Of a stretch of DNA of 64,000 nt, positions 1 to 11,425 are shown one piece after another (within the stretch, counting starts at the first letter, position 1; each line of letters opens with the position of its first letter). Source of the DNA: Pararge aegeria (taxonomy: Eukaryota; Arthropoda; Insecta; Lepidoptera; Nymphalidae); NCBI RefSeq assembly GCF_905163445.1, contig NC_053201.1, positions 1,064,001-1,128,000 of the forward strand, given 5' to 3'. The notes beneath the pieces are model-generated. The model was given only the letters and a program-made list of their open reading frames with translations, ran no database searches and was not told the origin of the DNA. The position numbers were made by a program, and so were the translations under genes.

Positions 1-40
1 TGCGATGCTCCAGTATTTCAATATAAAGGTTTAGGCAATA

Positions 41-248
41 GTCTACCACGCTGGCCCAGTGCGGATTAGTGGACTCTACACGCCACTGAGAACATTATGG
101 AGAACTCTCAGGCATGAGGTTGAAGAAAGTGATATTTTATTTACTTAAAAAGCATATAACTTTGAAAAGTTGGAGGTGCGTGTTGGGATTCAAACTCGAC
201 CCGCCGAAAGTTTAGCCGATGTCCCAACCACTAGGCTAACACCGCTTC
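41..248 (-). mobile_element. SINE-A copy (tail-truncated)
   Basis: tRNA-derived SINE, reverse orientation: from gtctaccacgctggcccagt to the head complement ctaacaccgcttc. The Pol III B box appears as gggattcaaactcg on plus. Confidence 0.75.
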
Positions 249-289
249 AAGTTTTAAATATAATAAGACTATAATTCGATCTATAATTC

Positions 290-540
290 GACGAACGATT
301 GGCGCAGTGGGCAGCGACCCTGCTTTCCGAGTCCAAGGCCTTGGGTTCGATTCCCACAACTGGACAGTATTTGTGTGATGAACATGAATGTTTTTCAGTT
401 TCTGGATGTTTATCTATATATTATTAGTATTTATATATATTATTCATAAAAATATTCATCAGTTATCTTAGTACCCATAACACAAGCTACGCTTACTTTG
501 GGACTAGATGGCGATGTGTGTATTGTCGTAGTATAAAAAA
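290..540 (+). mobile_element. SINE-B copy
   Basis: tRNA-derived: A box gattggcgcagtgggcagcg, B box gggttcgattccc, tail ending gtcgtagtata plus A-rich. Complete. Confidence 0.85.
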
Positions 541-888
541 AATAATCTAATAAAGCACATTTACACGTACCGCATTCACATTTAAAAAACAATTGTGTGC
601 GGTTCAGAAGGCGCGGACAAATGTGCGAACAACTTTATCCGATTATATAGCGACACTAATACATGTGTGGAATTCAATTTGGTCATTACTTACTTACGCG
701 TTATTTTTAAGTATTGATTGAGAAACACTTTAGGAACACTTTCACTTTCCCAAGATTTTTGAAACAATATTAATGATATTGTTACAGTTCACAAAGAAAC
801 AGATTCGATATAATATAGGCAGGGAGTTGGTAATCGATTTTTTATCGGCTTATAAAAGGCAGCATTGTCGATTCGTTTTTTTTTTTTT

Positions 889-1152
889 AAATAAATAAAT
901 AAACATACTACGACAATACACACATCGCCATCTAGTCCCAAAGTAAGTGTAGCTTGTGTTATGGGTACTAAAATAACTGATGAATATTTTTTATGAATAA
1001 TATACATAAATAATTATAATATATGGATGAACACCCAGACACTGAAAAACATTCATGTTCATCACACAAATACTGTCCAGTTGTGGGAATCGAACCCACG
1101 GCCTTGGACTCAGAAAGCAGGGTCGCTGCCCACTGCGCCAATCGACCGTCAA
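889..1152 (-). mobile_element. SINE-B copy
   Basis: Reverse, complete: aataaataaataaacatact to cactgcgccaatcgaccgtc. Lies tail-to-tail with 290-540. Confidence 0.85.
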
Positions 1153-1251
1153 AGTCGCATTTATGTATTGTTTGGGGATGTTATTTCATATCTGCATCAA
1201 GTCTGTACTCTCTGGATGCAGAGACAGGAACTCCTCTTATATCGGAAGATT

Positions 1252-1392
1252 TAAGGCTGTCCACCACGCTGGCGAAGAGCGGATTGGTGGACTTCACACG
1301 CCTTTGAAAACATATTGGAGAACTATCAGGCATGCAGGTTTCCACACGATGTTTTCCACCACCGTTGAAGCAAGTGATATTTTAATTTCTTT
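1252..1392 (-). mobile_element. SINE-A fragment
   Basis: Middle part only (ccaccacgctggcgaagagc to gaagcaagtgatatttt). No tRNA head. Confidence 0.7.
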
Positions 1393-1500
1393 ATAATTTC
1401 CTGATTTAAATAATTAAACTTATTCATTACTTTATTCTATTAATGTAGTATATCGAAGGAAAGTTAATATGGACCAAGATTACCTATAAAAAGTTATAGA

Positions 1501-1905
1501 TCCCTATCCCTATCCCTACTAATATTATAAATGTGAATGTAAGTTTGTTTGTTACGCTTTCACGCAAAAACTAATACACCGATCACCATGAAACTTTGTA
1601 TACATATTTCTGAAGGTATTAGAATTAATATAGGATGCTTTTTATCCCGAAATGAAGCTCAGTTCTTTTGGGAGTGGGGTAGAAGGTGTTTGACGATTTT
1701 ATTGATTTCTGCCCAAATTTCGTGTAGATCTGATGAATGTGATTGGCGATAGAGGACGCAACTCCTCAGCGGACGGCAGCCAACCCGTCATTTAAGTCTT
1801 AGCTATCCTAAATACATAAAGTGCGTAGAATTACACCAAAATCGAATGCCACATGTCGTTCGAAAAACAAAAAAAAACGCAGACGAAGTCGCGGGCAACA
1901 GCTAC
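1501..1905 (+). mobile_element. Non-autonomous Helitron-like element, copy 1
   Basis: Begins with tatccc repeats and tccctactaatattataaa, ends gtcgcgggcaacagctact. Five copies in the window share both ends and the interior (acgctttcacgcaaaaact, cggacagcagc). The TC start and CTAGT-like end with no inverted repeats fit a Helitron derivative. An RTE-like origin is an alternative. This copy has an internal deletion. Confidence 0.6.
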
Positions 1906-2109
1906 TATAATTATACATCTCTTTGAACAACTCATTTGCCAGCTCTTAAACCGCTACACCTTTCATTTATTATCTCAAACAAGCGTTTACCATCGCGAGC
2001 GCCGGCTAGATCTAAATCTGGTTGCGTTGGTGAAATCAATTCTACCTCTGACGGAAACAATGTTTTTGCCAACGCCACGGCACTGAGATTTATGATCAAC
2101 AATCGAACA

Positions 2110-2495
2110 GATCTATACCAGCAATCTGTTTGTGCCTACCCGTTTCAAATACCTACTACGTATACGATAACGAACTCTGCTGTTCGCGTATTTCGTCGTT
2201 TTTTCGACTTTTCATCCTTTTTTAGAGTTCCGTATCGGCGGGACCGTGTTAGTAAGACTCCGCTGTGCGTCCGAGTTTCTGTATGTCCGTAGTCAGGCTG
2301 TTGTATCTCACGAAGTGCGATAGTTCGACAGATTTTTATCAGATGGCGTATTTCAGTTACCGAGATATACAAAAGAATAAAATATGAACAAAATAATCAT
2401 TTAAAAATTGTTTTACATCAATTTTGAAGACAAGGATCGTTAATTGCGTTAAAATCCTGTCATACAAAAGTTATTTTGGCTTTGGATTAACTTTC
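2110..2495. other. No gene; dispersed-repeat-like sequence
   Basis: Contains gactccgctgtgcgtccgag and gtatctcacgaagtgcgata, which resemble a widespread insect repeat also hinted at in 3795-3850 and 4870-5000. No coding signal. Confidence 0.4.
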
Positions 2496-2499
2496 GTTT

Positions 2500-2725
2500 T
2501 CAGTTTTCTGAATAAGTAGTTTGCGGGATTGACGGCTTGACCTGCTCTCCGAGACGCGGGGGTTCCCACCGCTTTTCTAACACCGGTACTGAACATTATT
2601 TACCAGAAAAAAACATAATTCCTAATTCATAATTACCGTTTTTGGCTCAGCCCGGGATTCGAAACCAACACCTCTTGTTCCGTAGTCAAACATGCCAACC
2701 ACTTCACAAACGAGGCAGTTACGTT
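2500..2725 (-). mobile_element. SINE-D: another tRNA-derived SINE
   Basis: The tRNA-like part on the minus strand is gtgaagtggttggcatgttt with B box ggtttcgaatcccgg. It resembles the plus copy at 56745-56940 (ggtaaagtggttagcatatt). Confidence 0.55.
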
Positions 2726-2924
2726 AAGTCCTAATAACCATAAGCATTTACACAGTTACGTTTCTAATAAGTGAAAAAAAAAAGTTTCAATATATGCTAG
2801 TATCGCATCTCCCGATGCAGAGTAAACTTTCAAACCACTCCCATATACATAGGTAATGCCGCGGAAGCGCACAGGAAGCTGTGGGAAGATACCCGACTTT
2901 TTGTTCGCATGTGTATAAACTCAC

Positions 2925-3265
2925 ATATTGGTAGCATTTACTTTATGTAGAACTTGTCTACTGTAAACGGTAGGACTTAGATATGCTGTATACGCTCACC
3001 AAGGAGGTTTTGCGGTGAGCGCTGCGTCTTATGAGTGGTGATCCCGGGTTTGATACCCGACTGGTGTAATTTGGGTTTTCTAAATTCTCTGGTCTGATGA
3101 GATGCTTCGGCCGTTGCTAGTAATCACGTTAGCACATAATATAGACACTTGCATATTGGCATTTTCAACTTTATGTAGAACTTATCTACTGCAGAACTGA
3201 GATATGCTGTTTAACACCTCCTTGGTGCAGTGGTGATCGCTGTGGACTTATTAGTGGAGGTCCCG
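2925..3265. repeat. Local direct duplication
   Basis: ttatgtagaacttgtctact (about 2943) and ttatgtagaacttatctact (about 3172), each followed by atatgctgt and a SINE-C head. Unit of about 225 bases, diverged. Confidence 0.65.
2998..3145 (+). mobile_element. SINE-C copy, partial
   Basis: Head ttgcggtgagcgctgcgtct, B box gggtttgatacccg, then ggtctgatgagatgcttcgg. The 3' half is missing. It belongs to a locally duplicated unit with 3208 onward. Confidence 0.65.
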
Positions 3266-3745
3266 AGTTCATCACATCAAACCATTACCGGCCCACTACA
3301 GAGCACGGGTCTGCTCCCACAATGAGAAGGGGTTAAGGCTGCAGTCCACCACGCTGGCCTAGTGCGGATTGGTGGACTCCACACACCTTGGAGAACTTTA
3401 TGTAGAACTCTAAGGCATGCAGGTTTCCAAACGATGTTTTCCTTCACCGTTGAAGCAAGTGATATTTTAATTACTTAAAAAAGTTAGAGGTGCGTGCTGG
3501 GATTCGGACTCGGCTCCCGGAAGTGAAGTCGAGCTCCTACCCAATGAGCCATCACCGCTTCAATTGCCGTCCCGGGTTCGGTGCCCGACAATTTGAGAAA
3601 TTGTAATTACTGAATTTTATATGGTAAAGTGGGAGGCCTTTGCTAGTTATACTTATACACAGAGACTAAACGCCAAGCGATTAAGCGTTCCGGTACGATG
3701 CCTGGTAGAAACCGATTATTGGCATAGCTTGAGTGTAACTGTAGA
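3208..3745 (+). mobile_element. SINE-C copy split by SINE-A
   Basis: Head cacctccttggtgcagtggt to gtcccgagttc (3270), then from 3569 cgggttcggtgcccgacaat to gaaaccgattattggcat. The SINE-A at 3271-3568 sits between. Confidence 0.75.
3271..3568 (-). mobile_element. SINE-A copy inserted in SINE-C
   Basis: Complete SINE-A inside a plus-strand SINE-C. The target words gtcccgagttc (3260-3270) and gtcccgggttc (3569-3579) form an 11-base duplication with one mismatch, typical of LINE-type integration. Confidence 0.85.
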
Positions 3746-3902
3746 CTCCTAACCTAACCGAACACGCTAACATTTTAAACTGCAACTGCTGAGTTAAAAA
3801 AAAACCCAAACAAGTGCGAGTAGGACTCGCATAACGAGGGTTCCTTACATATTACAAATATTTCAGAATTTTTATTTCGTTTTCAATAAAGACTATATTC
3901 GT

Positions 3903-4455
3903 CATCATTATCATGTCAACCCATTACCGGCCCACTACAGGATACGGATCTCCATCCCACAATAATAATAATAAAATAATAAATAAATATACTACGACAA
4001 TATAGACACCACCATCTAGCCCCAAAGTAAGCGTAGCTTGTGTTATGGGTACTAAGACGACTGATGAATATTTTTATGAATAATATACATAAATACTTAG
4101 AATATACATATAAACACCCTAACACTGAAAAACATTCATGTTCATCACACAAACATTTTCCAGTTGTGGGAATCGAACCCACGGCCTTGGGCTCAGAAAG
4201 CAGGCTCGCTGCAAACTGCGCCAATCGGCCGTCAAAACAATGAGAAGGGGTTTGAGGCCGCAGTCCACCACGCTGGCTAAGTGTGGATTGATGGACTCCA
4301 CACATCTCTGAGAACATTATGGGGAGCTCTCAGGCATGGTGTCCTCACGATGTTATCCTTCACTTTAAAAGTTAGAGGTGAGTTCTGTAATTCGAAATCG
4401 GCTCCCCCCGAAAGTGAAGTCGCAGTTCTACCTGCTGCTCACCTATTTACTTGTA
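3903..4455 (-). mobile_element. SINE-A copy split by SINE-B
   Basis: Tail part 3903-3960 and body 4237-4455 (ccaccacgctggctaagtgt onward) are one SINE-A interrupted at the cccacaatgagaagg word by a reverse SINE-B. Confidence 0.8.
3961..4236 (-). mobile_element. SINE-B copy inserted in SINE-A
   Basis: Reverse, complete, interrupting the SINE-A at 3903-4455. The word acaat at both junctions may be the target duplication. Confidence 0.85.
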
Positions 4456-4459
4456 ATAG

Positions 4460-4735
4460 GCGGCGACGGCCGATTGGCGCAGTTTGCAGCGACCCTGCTT
4501 TCTGAGTCCAAGGCCGTGGGTTCGATTCCCACAACTGGAAAATGTTTGTGTGATGAGCATAAATGTTTTTCAGTGTCTGGGTGTTTATTTGTAGATAATA
4601 AGTATTTATGCATATTATTCATAAAAATATTCATCAGTCATCTCAGTACCCATAACACAAGCTACGCTTACTTTGGGGCTCGATGGCGATGTGTGCGTTG
4701 TCTTAGTATATAGTATATAAATGTATATAAATATA
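4460..4735 (+). mobile_element. SINE-B copy
   Basis: cggccgattggcgcagtttg to gtcttagtatatagtatata. Head-to-head with the copy at 3961-4236. Confidence 0.85.
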
Positions 4736-4739
4736 AGAT

Positions 4740-5640
4740 GAAATTACTGGCAAAATTTTATAGATCTACTTCAACTGAGAGCCTAAGCTATTAAGTAAAT
4801 CTGACTCCCTTGTATGTTGAAGCTTGATTTTTACACGTGTTCAAGAGAGTGTAGATTTGTAGTGAGTGTATAGTTTTAATTTCAACTCGATACCTCCACG
4901 CGTTTCCGAGATAAAGTCTCGAAGATCTGACAGACGGATAACTATGTGAACCCATAACAGTTCTGTTATGTCCTTTCGAGTACCGGAACCCTAAAAAAGT
5001 ATGTTTCCTACATTATGTATGTGTAACATCTTACATCTCAACTGTATCACATGTCAACCTGTCTGTCACGACTGGTCCGCGTACTTATGCAACCGCACCA
5101 GCCGATACACTCGCACAGACATAATTGTAGAGCAAATAATTGCAGCTCGTAATGGCCGCCATCAGTGCAACAAAAGAACGGCGGTGATACTTGTGACATA
5201 ATTATTGTGAAACCATCGCTATTAGTTAAGTAAGTAAGCCAAAATAAGTTAAGTATATGCTGTTTTTTTTTTAGTTTAGTACCCGAAGGTCGCCTACCAT
5301 TTTTAAGACCAACTCCACTTTTAAGAGCACAGCGCAGCGAACGTTACGCCGTAACCAAAAAATCAGAGCCTTTGCTTACATTTAAGGTCAAATAGAGTCG
5401 AGGATGAAATATTAAAGTAACATATTATGCATACCAACATAATAAAATTATAGTTTAAAGTTGAAATATACTAGGTATGTAGGAATATTTATATATTCCA
5501 CAACTAGCTTATAATTTACTCATAAGATATATTATTTTAATTTGAATAGGTAATATTATTATTCAAGTAAATGGAATCATATGTTTTACTGTATTTTTCT
5601 TGCAGCATGATTTGTACAAAAACATTGAACAATAAAGACT
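4740..5640. other. Unassigned AT-rich sequence
   Basis: Possible repeat debris at 4870-5000 (gaagatctgacagacggata). Otherwise nothing recognised. Confidence 0.4.
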
Positions 5641-6078
5641 ATCTCATCCCTACCCCTACCTAATATATTAAATGTCAATGTAAGTAAGTTTGTTTGTTAC
5701 GCTTTCACGCAAAAACTACTTAACCGATCATGAAACTTTGTACACATATTCTTGGAAATGTTAGATAGGATATTTTTTATCCCGACATTAAGCTCGGTTC
5801 CTTTGAGAGAGGGGATGAGTGTTTGACGATTTTACACCATAACTCCGACAAATTATAACCGATTTAAAAAATTATTTTTGTACTAGAGGTTAAATATGTG
5901 TTTAATTTTGCCCAAACTATGGTTGGAGATAGAGAACAGAACTCCTCAGTGGACATCAGCAAACCCCTCATTTAAGGCTAAGCGATACTGAATATTTAAT
6001 TTTTTTCTAGAACTGCAACTAAATTTGCCACATGAAAAACAAAATCAAACGCAGACAAAGTCGCGGGCAACAGCTAGT
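5641..6078 (+). mobile_element. Non-autonomous Helitron-like element, copy 2
   Basis: Same family as 1501-1905. Ends gtcgcgggcaacagctagt. Nearly complete, with an AT-rich interior and no coding capacity. Confidence 0.6.
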
Positions 6079-6079
6079 A

Positions 6080-7399
6080 TAAAATAAATAAAACAATAAT
6101 TCACAAACGTGAGATGATCTTACAGTATTGTAAACAATTATTGAACTATAATTCTCATGGTGGAAATGGATTAAGCCGTGCTCTACTTAAGATTACGACA
6201 GTGGGCCACAATCTATAGTGCACGTTTTAGCGTGGGTGGTTTTTACGTATTATTTTTATTGTTTTGTGAGTGGGCCCAGTTACGGGTTACCTAACGTTTA
6301 TTACGTACGGTGGTGGCGAAAGGTCGTTAGCGACTGCTTGGAACAAGGTTGCCTTCCTTTTGTTAAGGGCTTGATTATATCTTATATTTAATGCATAGAT
6401 TGCTGAGATGCGAAACTAGGTTTAATTTTGACAGGTTTTAAGGCAGGTAGGCTCATTTTATAGACATTGGTAAGTATTTAAATTTATCGATAGCTATTAG
6501 GTTTTCGGTTTCACAGATAAGTCTTAAAGACGGTACATAATGCAGCTCTAAAGTATTATTTCGGTTTCCATTTACAGGTTGTTTGGATAAAAATACAAAA
6601 GTGCACGACTCATAATGCTCATTTAATTAACAAATATTGTAAAAAAAAAAAAAAATATATATTAAAACAGCTGTACTAGGAATGTACGTAATATCTATAG
6701 ATATAGATATATCACCATCCATGTTAATTTTACATGGATAAATATAGATATACAGTCTTGCAGTTTTCGTTTTTTATTAATTGCAATTAAACTACACTGA
6801 ATTAATTAATCATTCGCATTCAGTGACCTACAATCGTCGATTAAATTTTTTTTTTTTTAATTTAACTCATATAATGGATTTTTTCACAAGTTATATATAT
6901 GCAAAATATCTTGATTCCGTGAACTAACAAGGCTATAATAATAAAAATAGTCGCCGAAATGAGGCGAAAATTTTTATTTTCGTAAAGCACTCTCTGATGC
7001 TTCGCATCATGAGTCGTGCAATAACTCTAAGTAGTTATAATGCGTAGGTTGGAATATCTTCGGGAAGCAGTAGGAATGCTAAATTCAATTAACAACTTAA
7101 ACGCAGTTTGTGAAACAGTTTAACCTGGCTGACTAATCAATAATGGCAGAGTTCAAGATCCTAATATTAGCCAATATCTAAAAAATTTGCAATCGATATT
7201 AATATGTAAAACAGTCAGTCTGTCCATCTCTCTGGGCTGAGTTTTAGTATTCTAGTAGAGTATTACATATATATAAATCTATAGCCTAAAATTAAATATG
7301 AATTGTAATAAAAAAATCATAGCGGCATTGCAAATGAAAAGGGTTTAAACATTTTATTATAAAATATACCGTCGGATTAATCTACTTTATAACAAGTTA
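6080..7399. other. Unassigned AT-rich sequence
   Basis: Homopolymer runs (about 6642-6655, 6846-6859) and AT-rich DNA. No ORF, RNA gene or known repeat seen. Confidence 0.4.
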
Positions 7400-7695
7400 C
7401 AGTAGCGGTGAAAGCCCAGAGGGTAAAACTTCGACTTCACTTTCGGGGAGCCGAGTTCGAATTCCAGCACGCACCTCTAACTTTTTAAGTTATGTGGTTT
7501 TAAGGTAATTAAAATAAAACTGGCTTTAACGGTGAAGGAAAACATCGTGAGGATACCAGCATGCCTGGGAGTTCTACATAATGTTCTCAAAGGTCTGTGG
7601 ACCAATCCGCACTGGGCCATCGTGGTGGACTACGTCCTTAACCCCTTCTCATTGTGGGAGGTAGTGCCTGTAGTGGGCCGATAATAGGCAGCTGA
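7400..7695 (+). mobile_element. SINE-A copy
   Basis: Near-complete: head gcggtgaaagcccagagggt (A box region decayed), B box gagttcgaattcc, LINE-related body and tail gtagtgggccgataatagg. Confidence 0.8.
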
Positions 7696-7699
7696 TAAC

Positions 7700-8530
7700 A
7701 AGTTAATGTTATGAACGTTTTGGCTGTGATTTATTGTCTATGCTCCGAGACTTTTGCAAGTCGGTTAAAAATCTGTGAAAAATTAAGCGATGTGTATGTT
7801 AAGCCTTACATGAAACTGGATCGTAAATTCCCGTCTAGGCATGCTCGTATAATAGTACCAATAGTGTGTAACTGCTAAAAGTAGCAATTACGATTTGCGT
7901 TCTCAACCCACCCCGCATTCCTCAGAAATAAGTGTGCGTGATTGAAGAAATTAAACGCAGCCGCAAATAGAGTCGTATTGGAATCGATAATGTTATCGAT
8001 ACATCGAGCACCGACTCGATAGTCGATACATCAATACGAGAAGCAATTAATGTGCTTTCTATCCTGTGGAGTTTCCTGTAAGGCGGTACGCGTTCATTTT
8101 GTCTCGTGAGAATATAAATTGAATCATTTATATAGTATATTTTGAGTTATAAATTATAATTATTATTGTGAGATTAATTTATCGCAGAATAATAATTAAA
8201 ATTTATACTGTGGTTAAGCACAGTGTGATTTTGAATTAATAAGCAAATAATTTAGAAGTGCCATCTGCGAATTGTTAAAGCAATTTATTATCACTTCCTT
8301 CAAAGGTGGAGGTAGGCATCGTTAGGTGGCCTGCATGCCTGTTCTTCATAAATTTCCCGCTTGTCAAACATTTAATATTAGGCATTCCATTTAGGCCTAG
8401 GTTTAGTGAAAACGGGCATATATGTTGGGCAAATTTTAATTATTAAAAACAAAATAATAATTATTACTAAGAATAAATTATATTATTAATCTTATAAAAT
8501 GCTATCCGAAAGAAACGTCATTATTATTGT
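7700..8530. other. Unassigned sequence with ATCGAT cluster
   Basis: Several tcgata/atcgat words at 7981-8030. Otherwise AT-rich and featureless. Confidence 0.35.
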
Positions 8531-8590
8531 CATATACCAATCCACATTAGCCTAAACCCTTCTCGTTCTGAGAGGCAACTCCCATTGTTT
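8530..8590 (+). mobile_element. SINE-A tail fragment
   Basis: ccaatccacattagcctaaa, cccttctcgttctgagagg. Degraded. Confidence 0.5.
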
Positions 8591-8613
8591 TTTTTTATTT
8601 CACGAAAGATTAA

Positions 8614-8663
8614 ATTATAATTTTCTACCATAGAAATAAAAGTCTATGGTAGAAAATTATAAT
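8614..8663. repeat. Perfect inverted repeat, 20-bp arms
   Basis: Arms 8614-8633 and 8644-8663 are perfectly complementary (attataattttctaccatag), with a 10-base loop. Confidence 0.95.
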
Positions 8664-8834
8664 AAAAATATCTACTTAAAGTTCCTGAAAAGGCAATTCG
8701 CGTAAAAAAGATTTTTCCAAAAGTTAATTTCATACGACAGTATATGCGGTATGACTAAAAGATTACTTATATAAAGATAGTTAAAATTTTCAGATAAACA
8801 TTACATTCAAGGACGTTAACATATGTAATTTTTC

Positions 8835-9104
8835 TTATTCCAAAATGGTAGCGGGCTAACCTGTTATAGGTTAACACATACCCCTAATCGTTTTCTACGC
8901 AGCATCGTACTGTAACGGTAAATCACTTAGCAGCACTTCTTTGTCGGTAGGGTGGCGACTAGCTACTACCAGAAGCTTACCACCAGACCAGACCAGAGAA
9001 AATTCAGAAATTATGAATTCCCAAATCGCCCCTGACAGTTATCGAACCAGGGACGTCCAACTCAAAACCACAGCGCTCACCTCTGCGCCAGCGAGGTCGT
9101 CAAA
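8835..9104 (-). mobile_element. SINE-C copy
   Basis: Reverse: ttccaaaatggtagcgggct to ctctgcgccagcgaggtcgt. B box complement ttatcgaaccagg. Confidence 0.8.
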
Positions 9105-9231
9105 AATGTTTTAAATTCCATACGATTCAAACAACGTATACCAAAGTTATGAGGTCATAAATAGCGCTCAATGTTTCCAGCAATGGGCTCACTGCTTCAG
9201 AAACGATCTCCGCAATAGTTCTCCAGCTCAC

Positions 9232-9289
9232 CAATAAACTACCTCTTTTATGGCTAGGAAACTGGCGAACTTCACCCCATTTCTTACAA
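9232..9289 (-). CDS. Candidate downstream exon of the same host gene
   Basis: Short 58-base segment between acceptor tacctacttgcag and donor ttggtgagctgg. Its first base completes the codon left open by the exon at 28716-28855 (CG+T, Arg). The following 19 codons are open and include RQFPSHKRGSLL. The intron would be 19.4 kb and contains the intact LINE. The segment is short, the peptide is not recognised and the pyrimidine tract is poor, so chance remains a real possibility. It lies between repeats and is not itself part of an obvious repeat. Confidence 0.3.
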
Positions 9290-9567
9290 CTGCAAGTAGG
9301 TACCAATAAGTAATACAGTGGCATTCATCAGTTAGTTATAAAATTATTATCGGTTACAGTAGCCACATTCCCGCGCGGCGTGCCATGCAATAATTATGAG
9401 ATAAATCTGTTCGCCATATCGACTAATAGACCGTAATCCTGTCCGTTGGGATCGTACGTGGAATTAATCGGTGCGGCCCGAGGCACGGGCGACGGCGTGT
9501 CGGGTATTGACTACTAGTCAGTGCGATACTGTTGTCGACTTATTAGACTTTTATATGCATTCATTCG

Positions 9568-9866
9568 TTCATATCAACCCATTACCGGAACACTGGGCAC
9601 GGCACGGGTCTCCCACACTTGAGAAGGATTTAGGCCACCACGCAGGTCCAGTGCGGATTGGTGGACTCCACACGACTTTGCTAAAATTATGGAGAACTCT
9701 GAGACATGCAGGTTTTCTCGCGCTGGCCGTGTTCCTTCACCGTTGAAGCAATGATATTTTAATTGCATAGAACGCACATAACTTAGAAAAGTTAGTCTTG
9801 CGTGCTGGTATTCGAACTCGGCCTCACTTCGGGGAGTTCCTCAGTTCCTAACTAAGCTATCACCTC
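9568..9866 (-). mobile_element. SINE-A copy
   Basis: Reverse, near-complete from catatcaacccattaccgg to ctaagctatcacctc. Confidence 0.8.
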
Positions 9867-9867
9867 T

Positions 9868-10465
9868 TTTATATATTTAATAGTAAATGTTTTACTAAAT
9901 CACAGTAATTAACAGTTTTTGAGATATTAAACAAAATATAGAAATGGCATTTAAAATTTAAACCTAAGCTGACGGCAGATGTAAGTAATCACAAGCAGAT
10001 AGTCTTGTCGTTTTATAATTGATTGTACCGTGCTACTTGAAATACATGTATTTTTGAAAATTTTGAATCATACTAATATTACAAACGTAAAAGTATGTGC
10101 GGACAGCTGCTAGATTTTTGTTTCTCTTTCACGCAAAAACGCTGCAAAAACGTAACAGTTAGGCGAAGACAATGTAGGGTGGGATTGTTTTTTTAAAAGT
10201 AGTGCTAGTGAATGAGATATAATATGCGTCAACTTCTCCTGCAGCTGAAGATATTTAACCGCTTGAATGTTATGACTTGAGCCATACACTGTTAACAGGT
10301 ATGGTCCGAATATTATTCGCATTGTGTCCTTTTACGGACAAGCATCATAAACCCGCGGCCGGCGGGCGGTGCGGCAATGGTTTATGGTTGAGAGGGAATG
10401 TTGGTTTTATACCGTCATCAACCATCTTGTATTTAATTCGCTTCCTGGTGGATTAAGGCTTCAGG
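9868..10465. other. Unassigned sequence
   Basis: A GC-rich island at about 10350-10375 (cgcggccggcgggcggtgcg) in an AT-rich setting. No gene seen. Confidence 0.35.
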
Positions 10466-10467
10466 CT

Positions 10468-10712
10468 GATTTTTATTTTTATTCCAATACAAGTTAGTCC
10501 TTGACTGCAAACTCCCCTGATGGTAAGTGATGATGCATGTGATGGTAGCGGACCAACCTGTTAGGGAGTATGGAAGTCATAGCCTAATCGGTTTCTACGC
10601 GACGTCGCATCTGAACACTAAATCGCTTAGCGGCACGTCTCTGTCGGTAGGGTGGTAACTGGACACGGCCAAAGCCCACCAGATCAATTTGCCCGTAGCC
10701 ACGGTTCTCTTT
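10468..10712 (-). mobile_element. SINE-C copy without head
   Basis: Reverse: ttattttattc-like start, agttagtccttgactgcaaa to ccacggttctc. The tRNA part is missing. Confidence 0.75.
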
Positions 10713-11138
10713 TTTTTTTACCAAAAGCGGGAGTATCCGCGGGCCTTAGTTAGTGTAACGTAGAAAAGTGTAATCAATATAAGGGCAATGACTAATAGCA
10801 GTGTATACTCCGCCAGTATGTTTTATATAATTGCATATTGCGGGGAAAGTATGTAGGAGCGGCAATTATCACCCCAGTAATAGAGAGCTAGAAAGTGAGA
10901 TCGGAAATGCGTTATCGATACCTGAAGCGGCCATTTTATTTCGTTCCTGGTGTGTATAAATCAAGCAGTAGTGGCCGCGGGGCGACTTTTTGACGGACAT
11001 TCACGAGGATGTTTTAAATACAACTAACTACTATGCAAAATATAGATTTATCTCGTGTTATGTTTATCTCTGTAGCCAGCGACTCCGTTTTCTTTTGTTT
11101 TTTGTCAATTATACTACAGGAACTCTTTGTTTTCTACG

Positions 11139-11262
11139 ACCTCCCTGGGCACAGCGGTTAGCGCAGCAGTCTTAAATGCGGGGTGTCGGGTTCGATTCCC
11201 GGCAGCAATTTGGGAATTTATAAACTCTGAATTTTCTCTCGTAGGAGGCTAAAAAAGTACTA
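11139..11262 (+). mobile_element. SINE-C head fragment
   Basis: acgacctccctgggcacagc, B box gggttcgattcccgg, then gcaatttgggaatttata. Truncated beside the MITE pair. Confidence 0.75.
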
Positions 11263-11269
11263 CCATGCA

Positions 11270-11425
11270 GTGGCGTGCATAGAGGGGGTATCCACATGGT
11301 ATGCATCATATATAAGAGTTATAAAAAGCCTATCCTTAAGTTTTTTATAGCTCGCACTGGAGATTTTCTTCATTTGATATCATCTGCATACCCTGTACCA
11401 GTGGAGTGCATAGAGGATACCCTCT
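11270..11425. mobile_element. hAT-like long-TIR MITE, left member of a head-to-head pair
   Basis: Begins cagtggcgtgcatagagggg and carries the family interior (gagttataaaaagcct, tggagattttcttcattt). Its right end runs into a second copy in mirror orientation. Same family as 34573-34753. Confidence 0.65.

Noticed and set aside
290..362. tRNA-like sequences with intact A and B boxes at many sites
   Set aside because: Each continues into a SINE body and tail and arm pairing is poor, so they are not functional tRNA genes.
1023..1307. Frames containing PVVGIEPTALDSESR-like peptides (also at 4040, 4443, 34015, 49155)
   Set aside because: These are translations of SINE-B tRNA-like sequence, repeated in several places.
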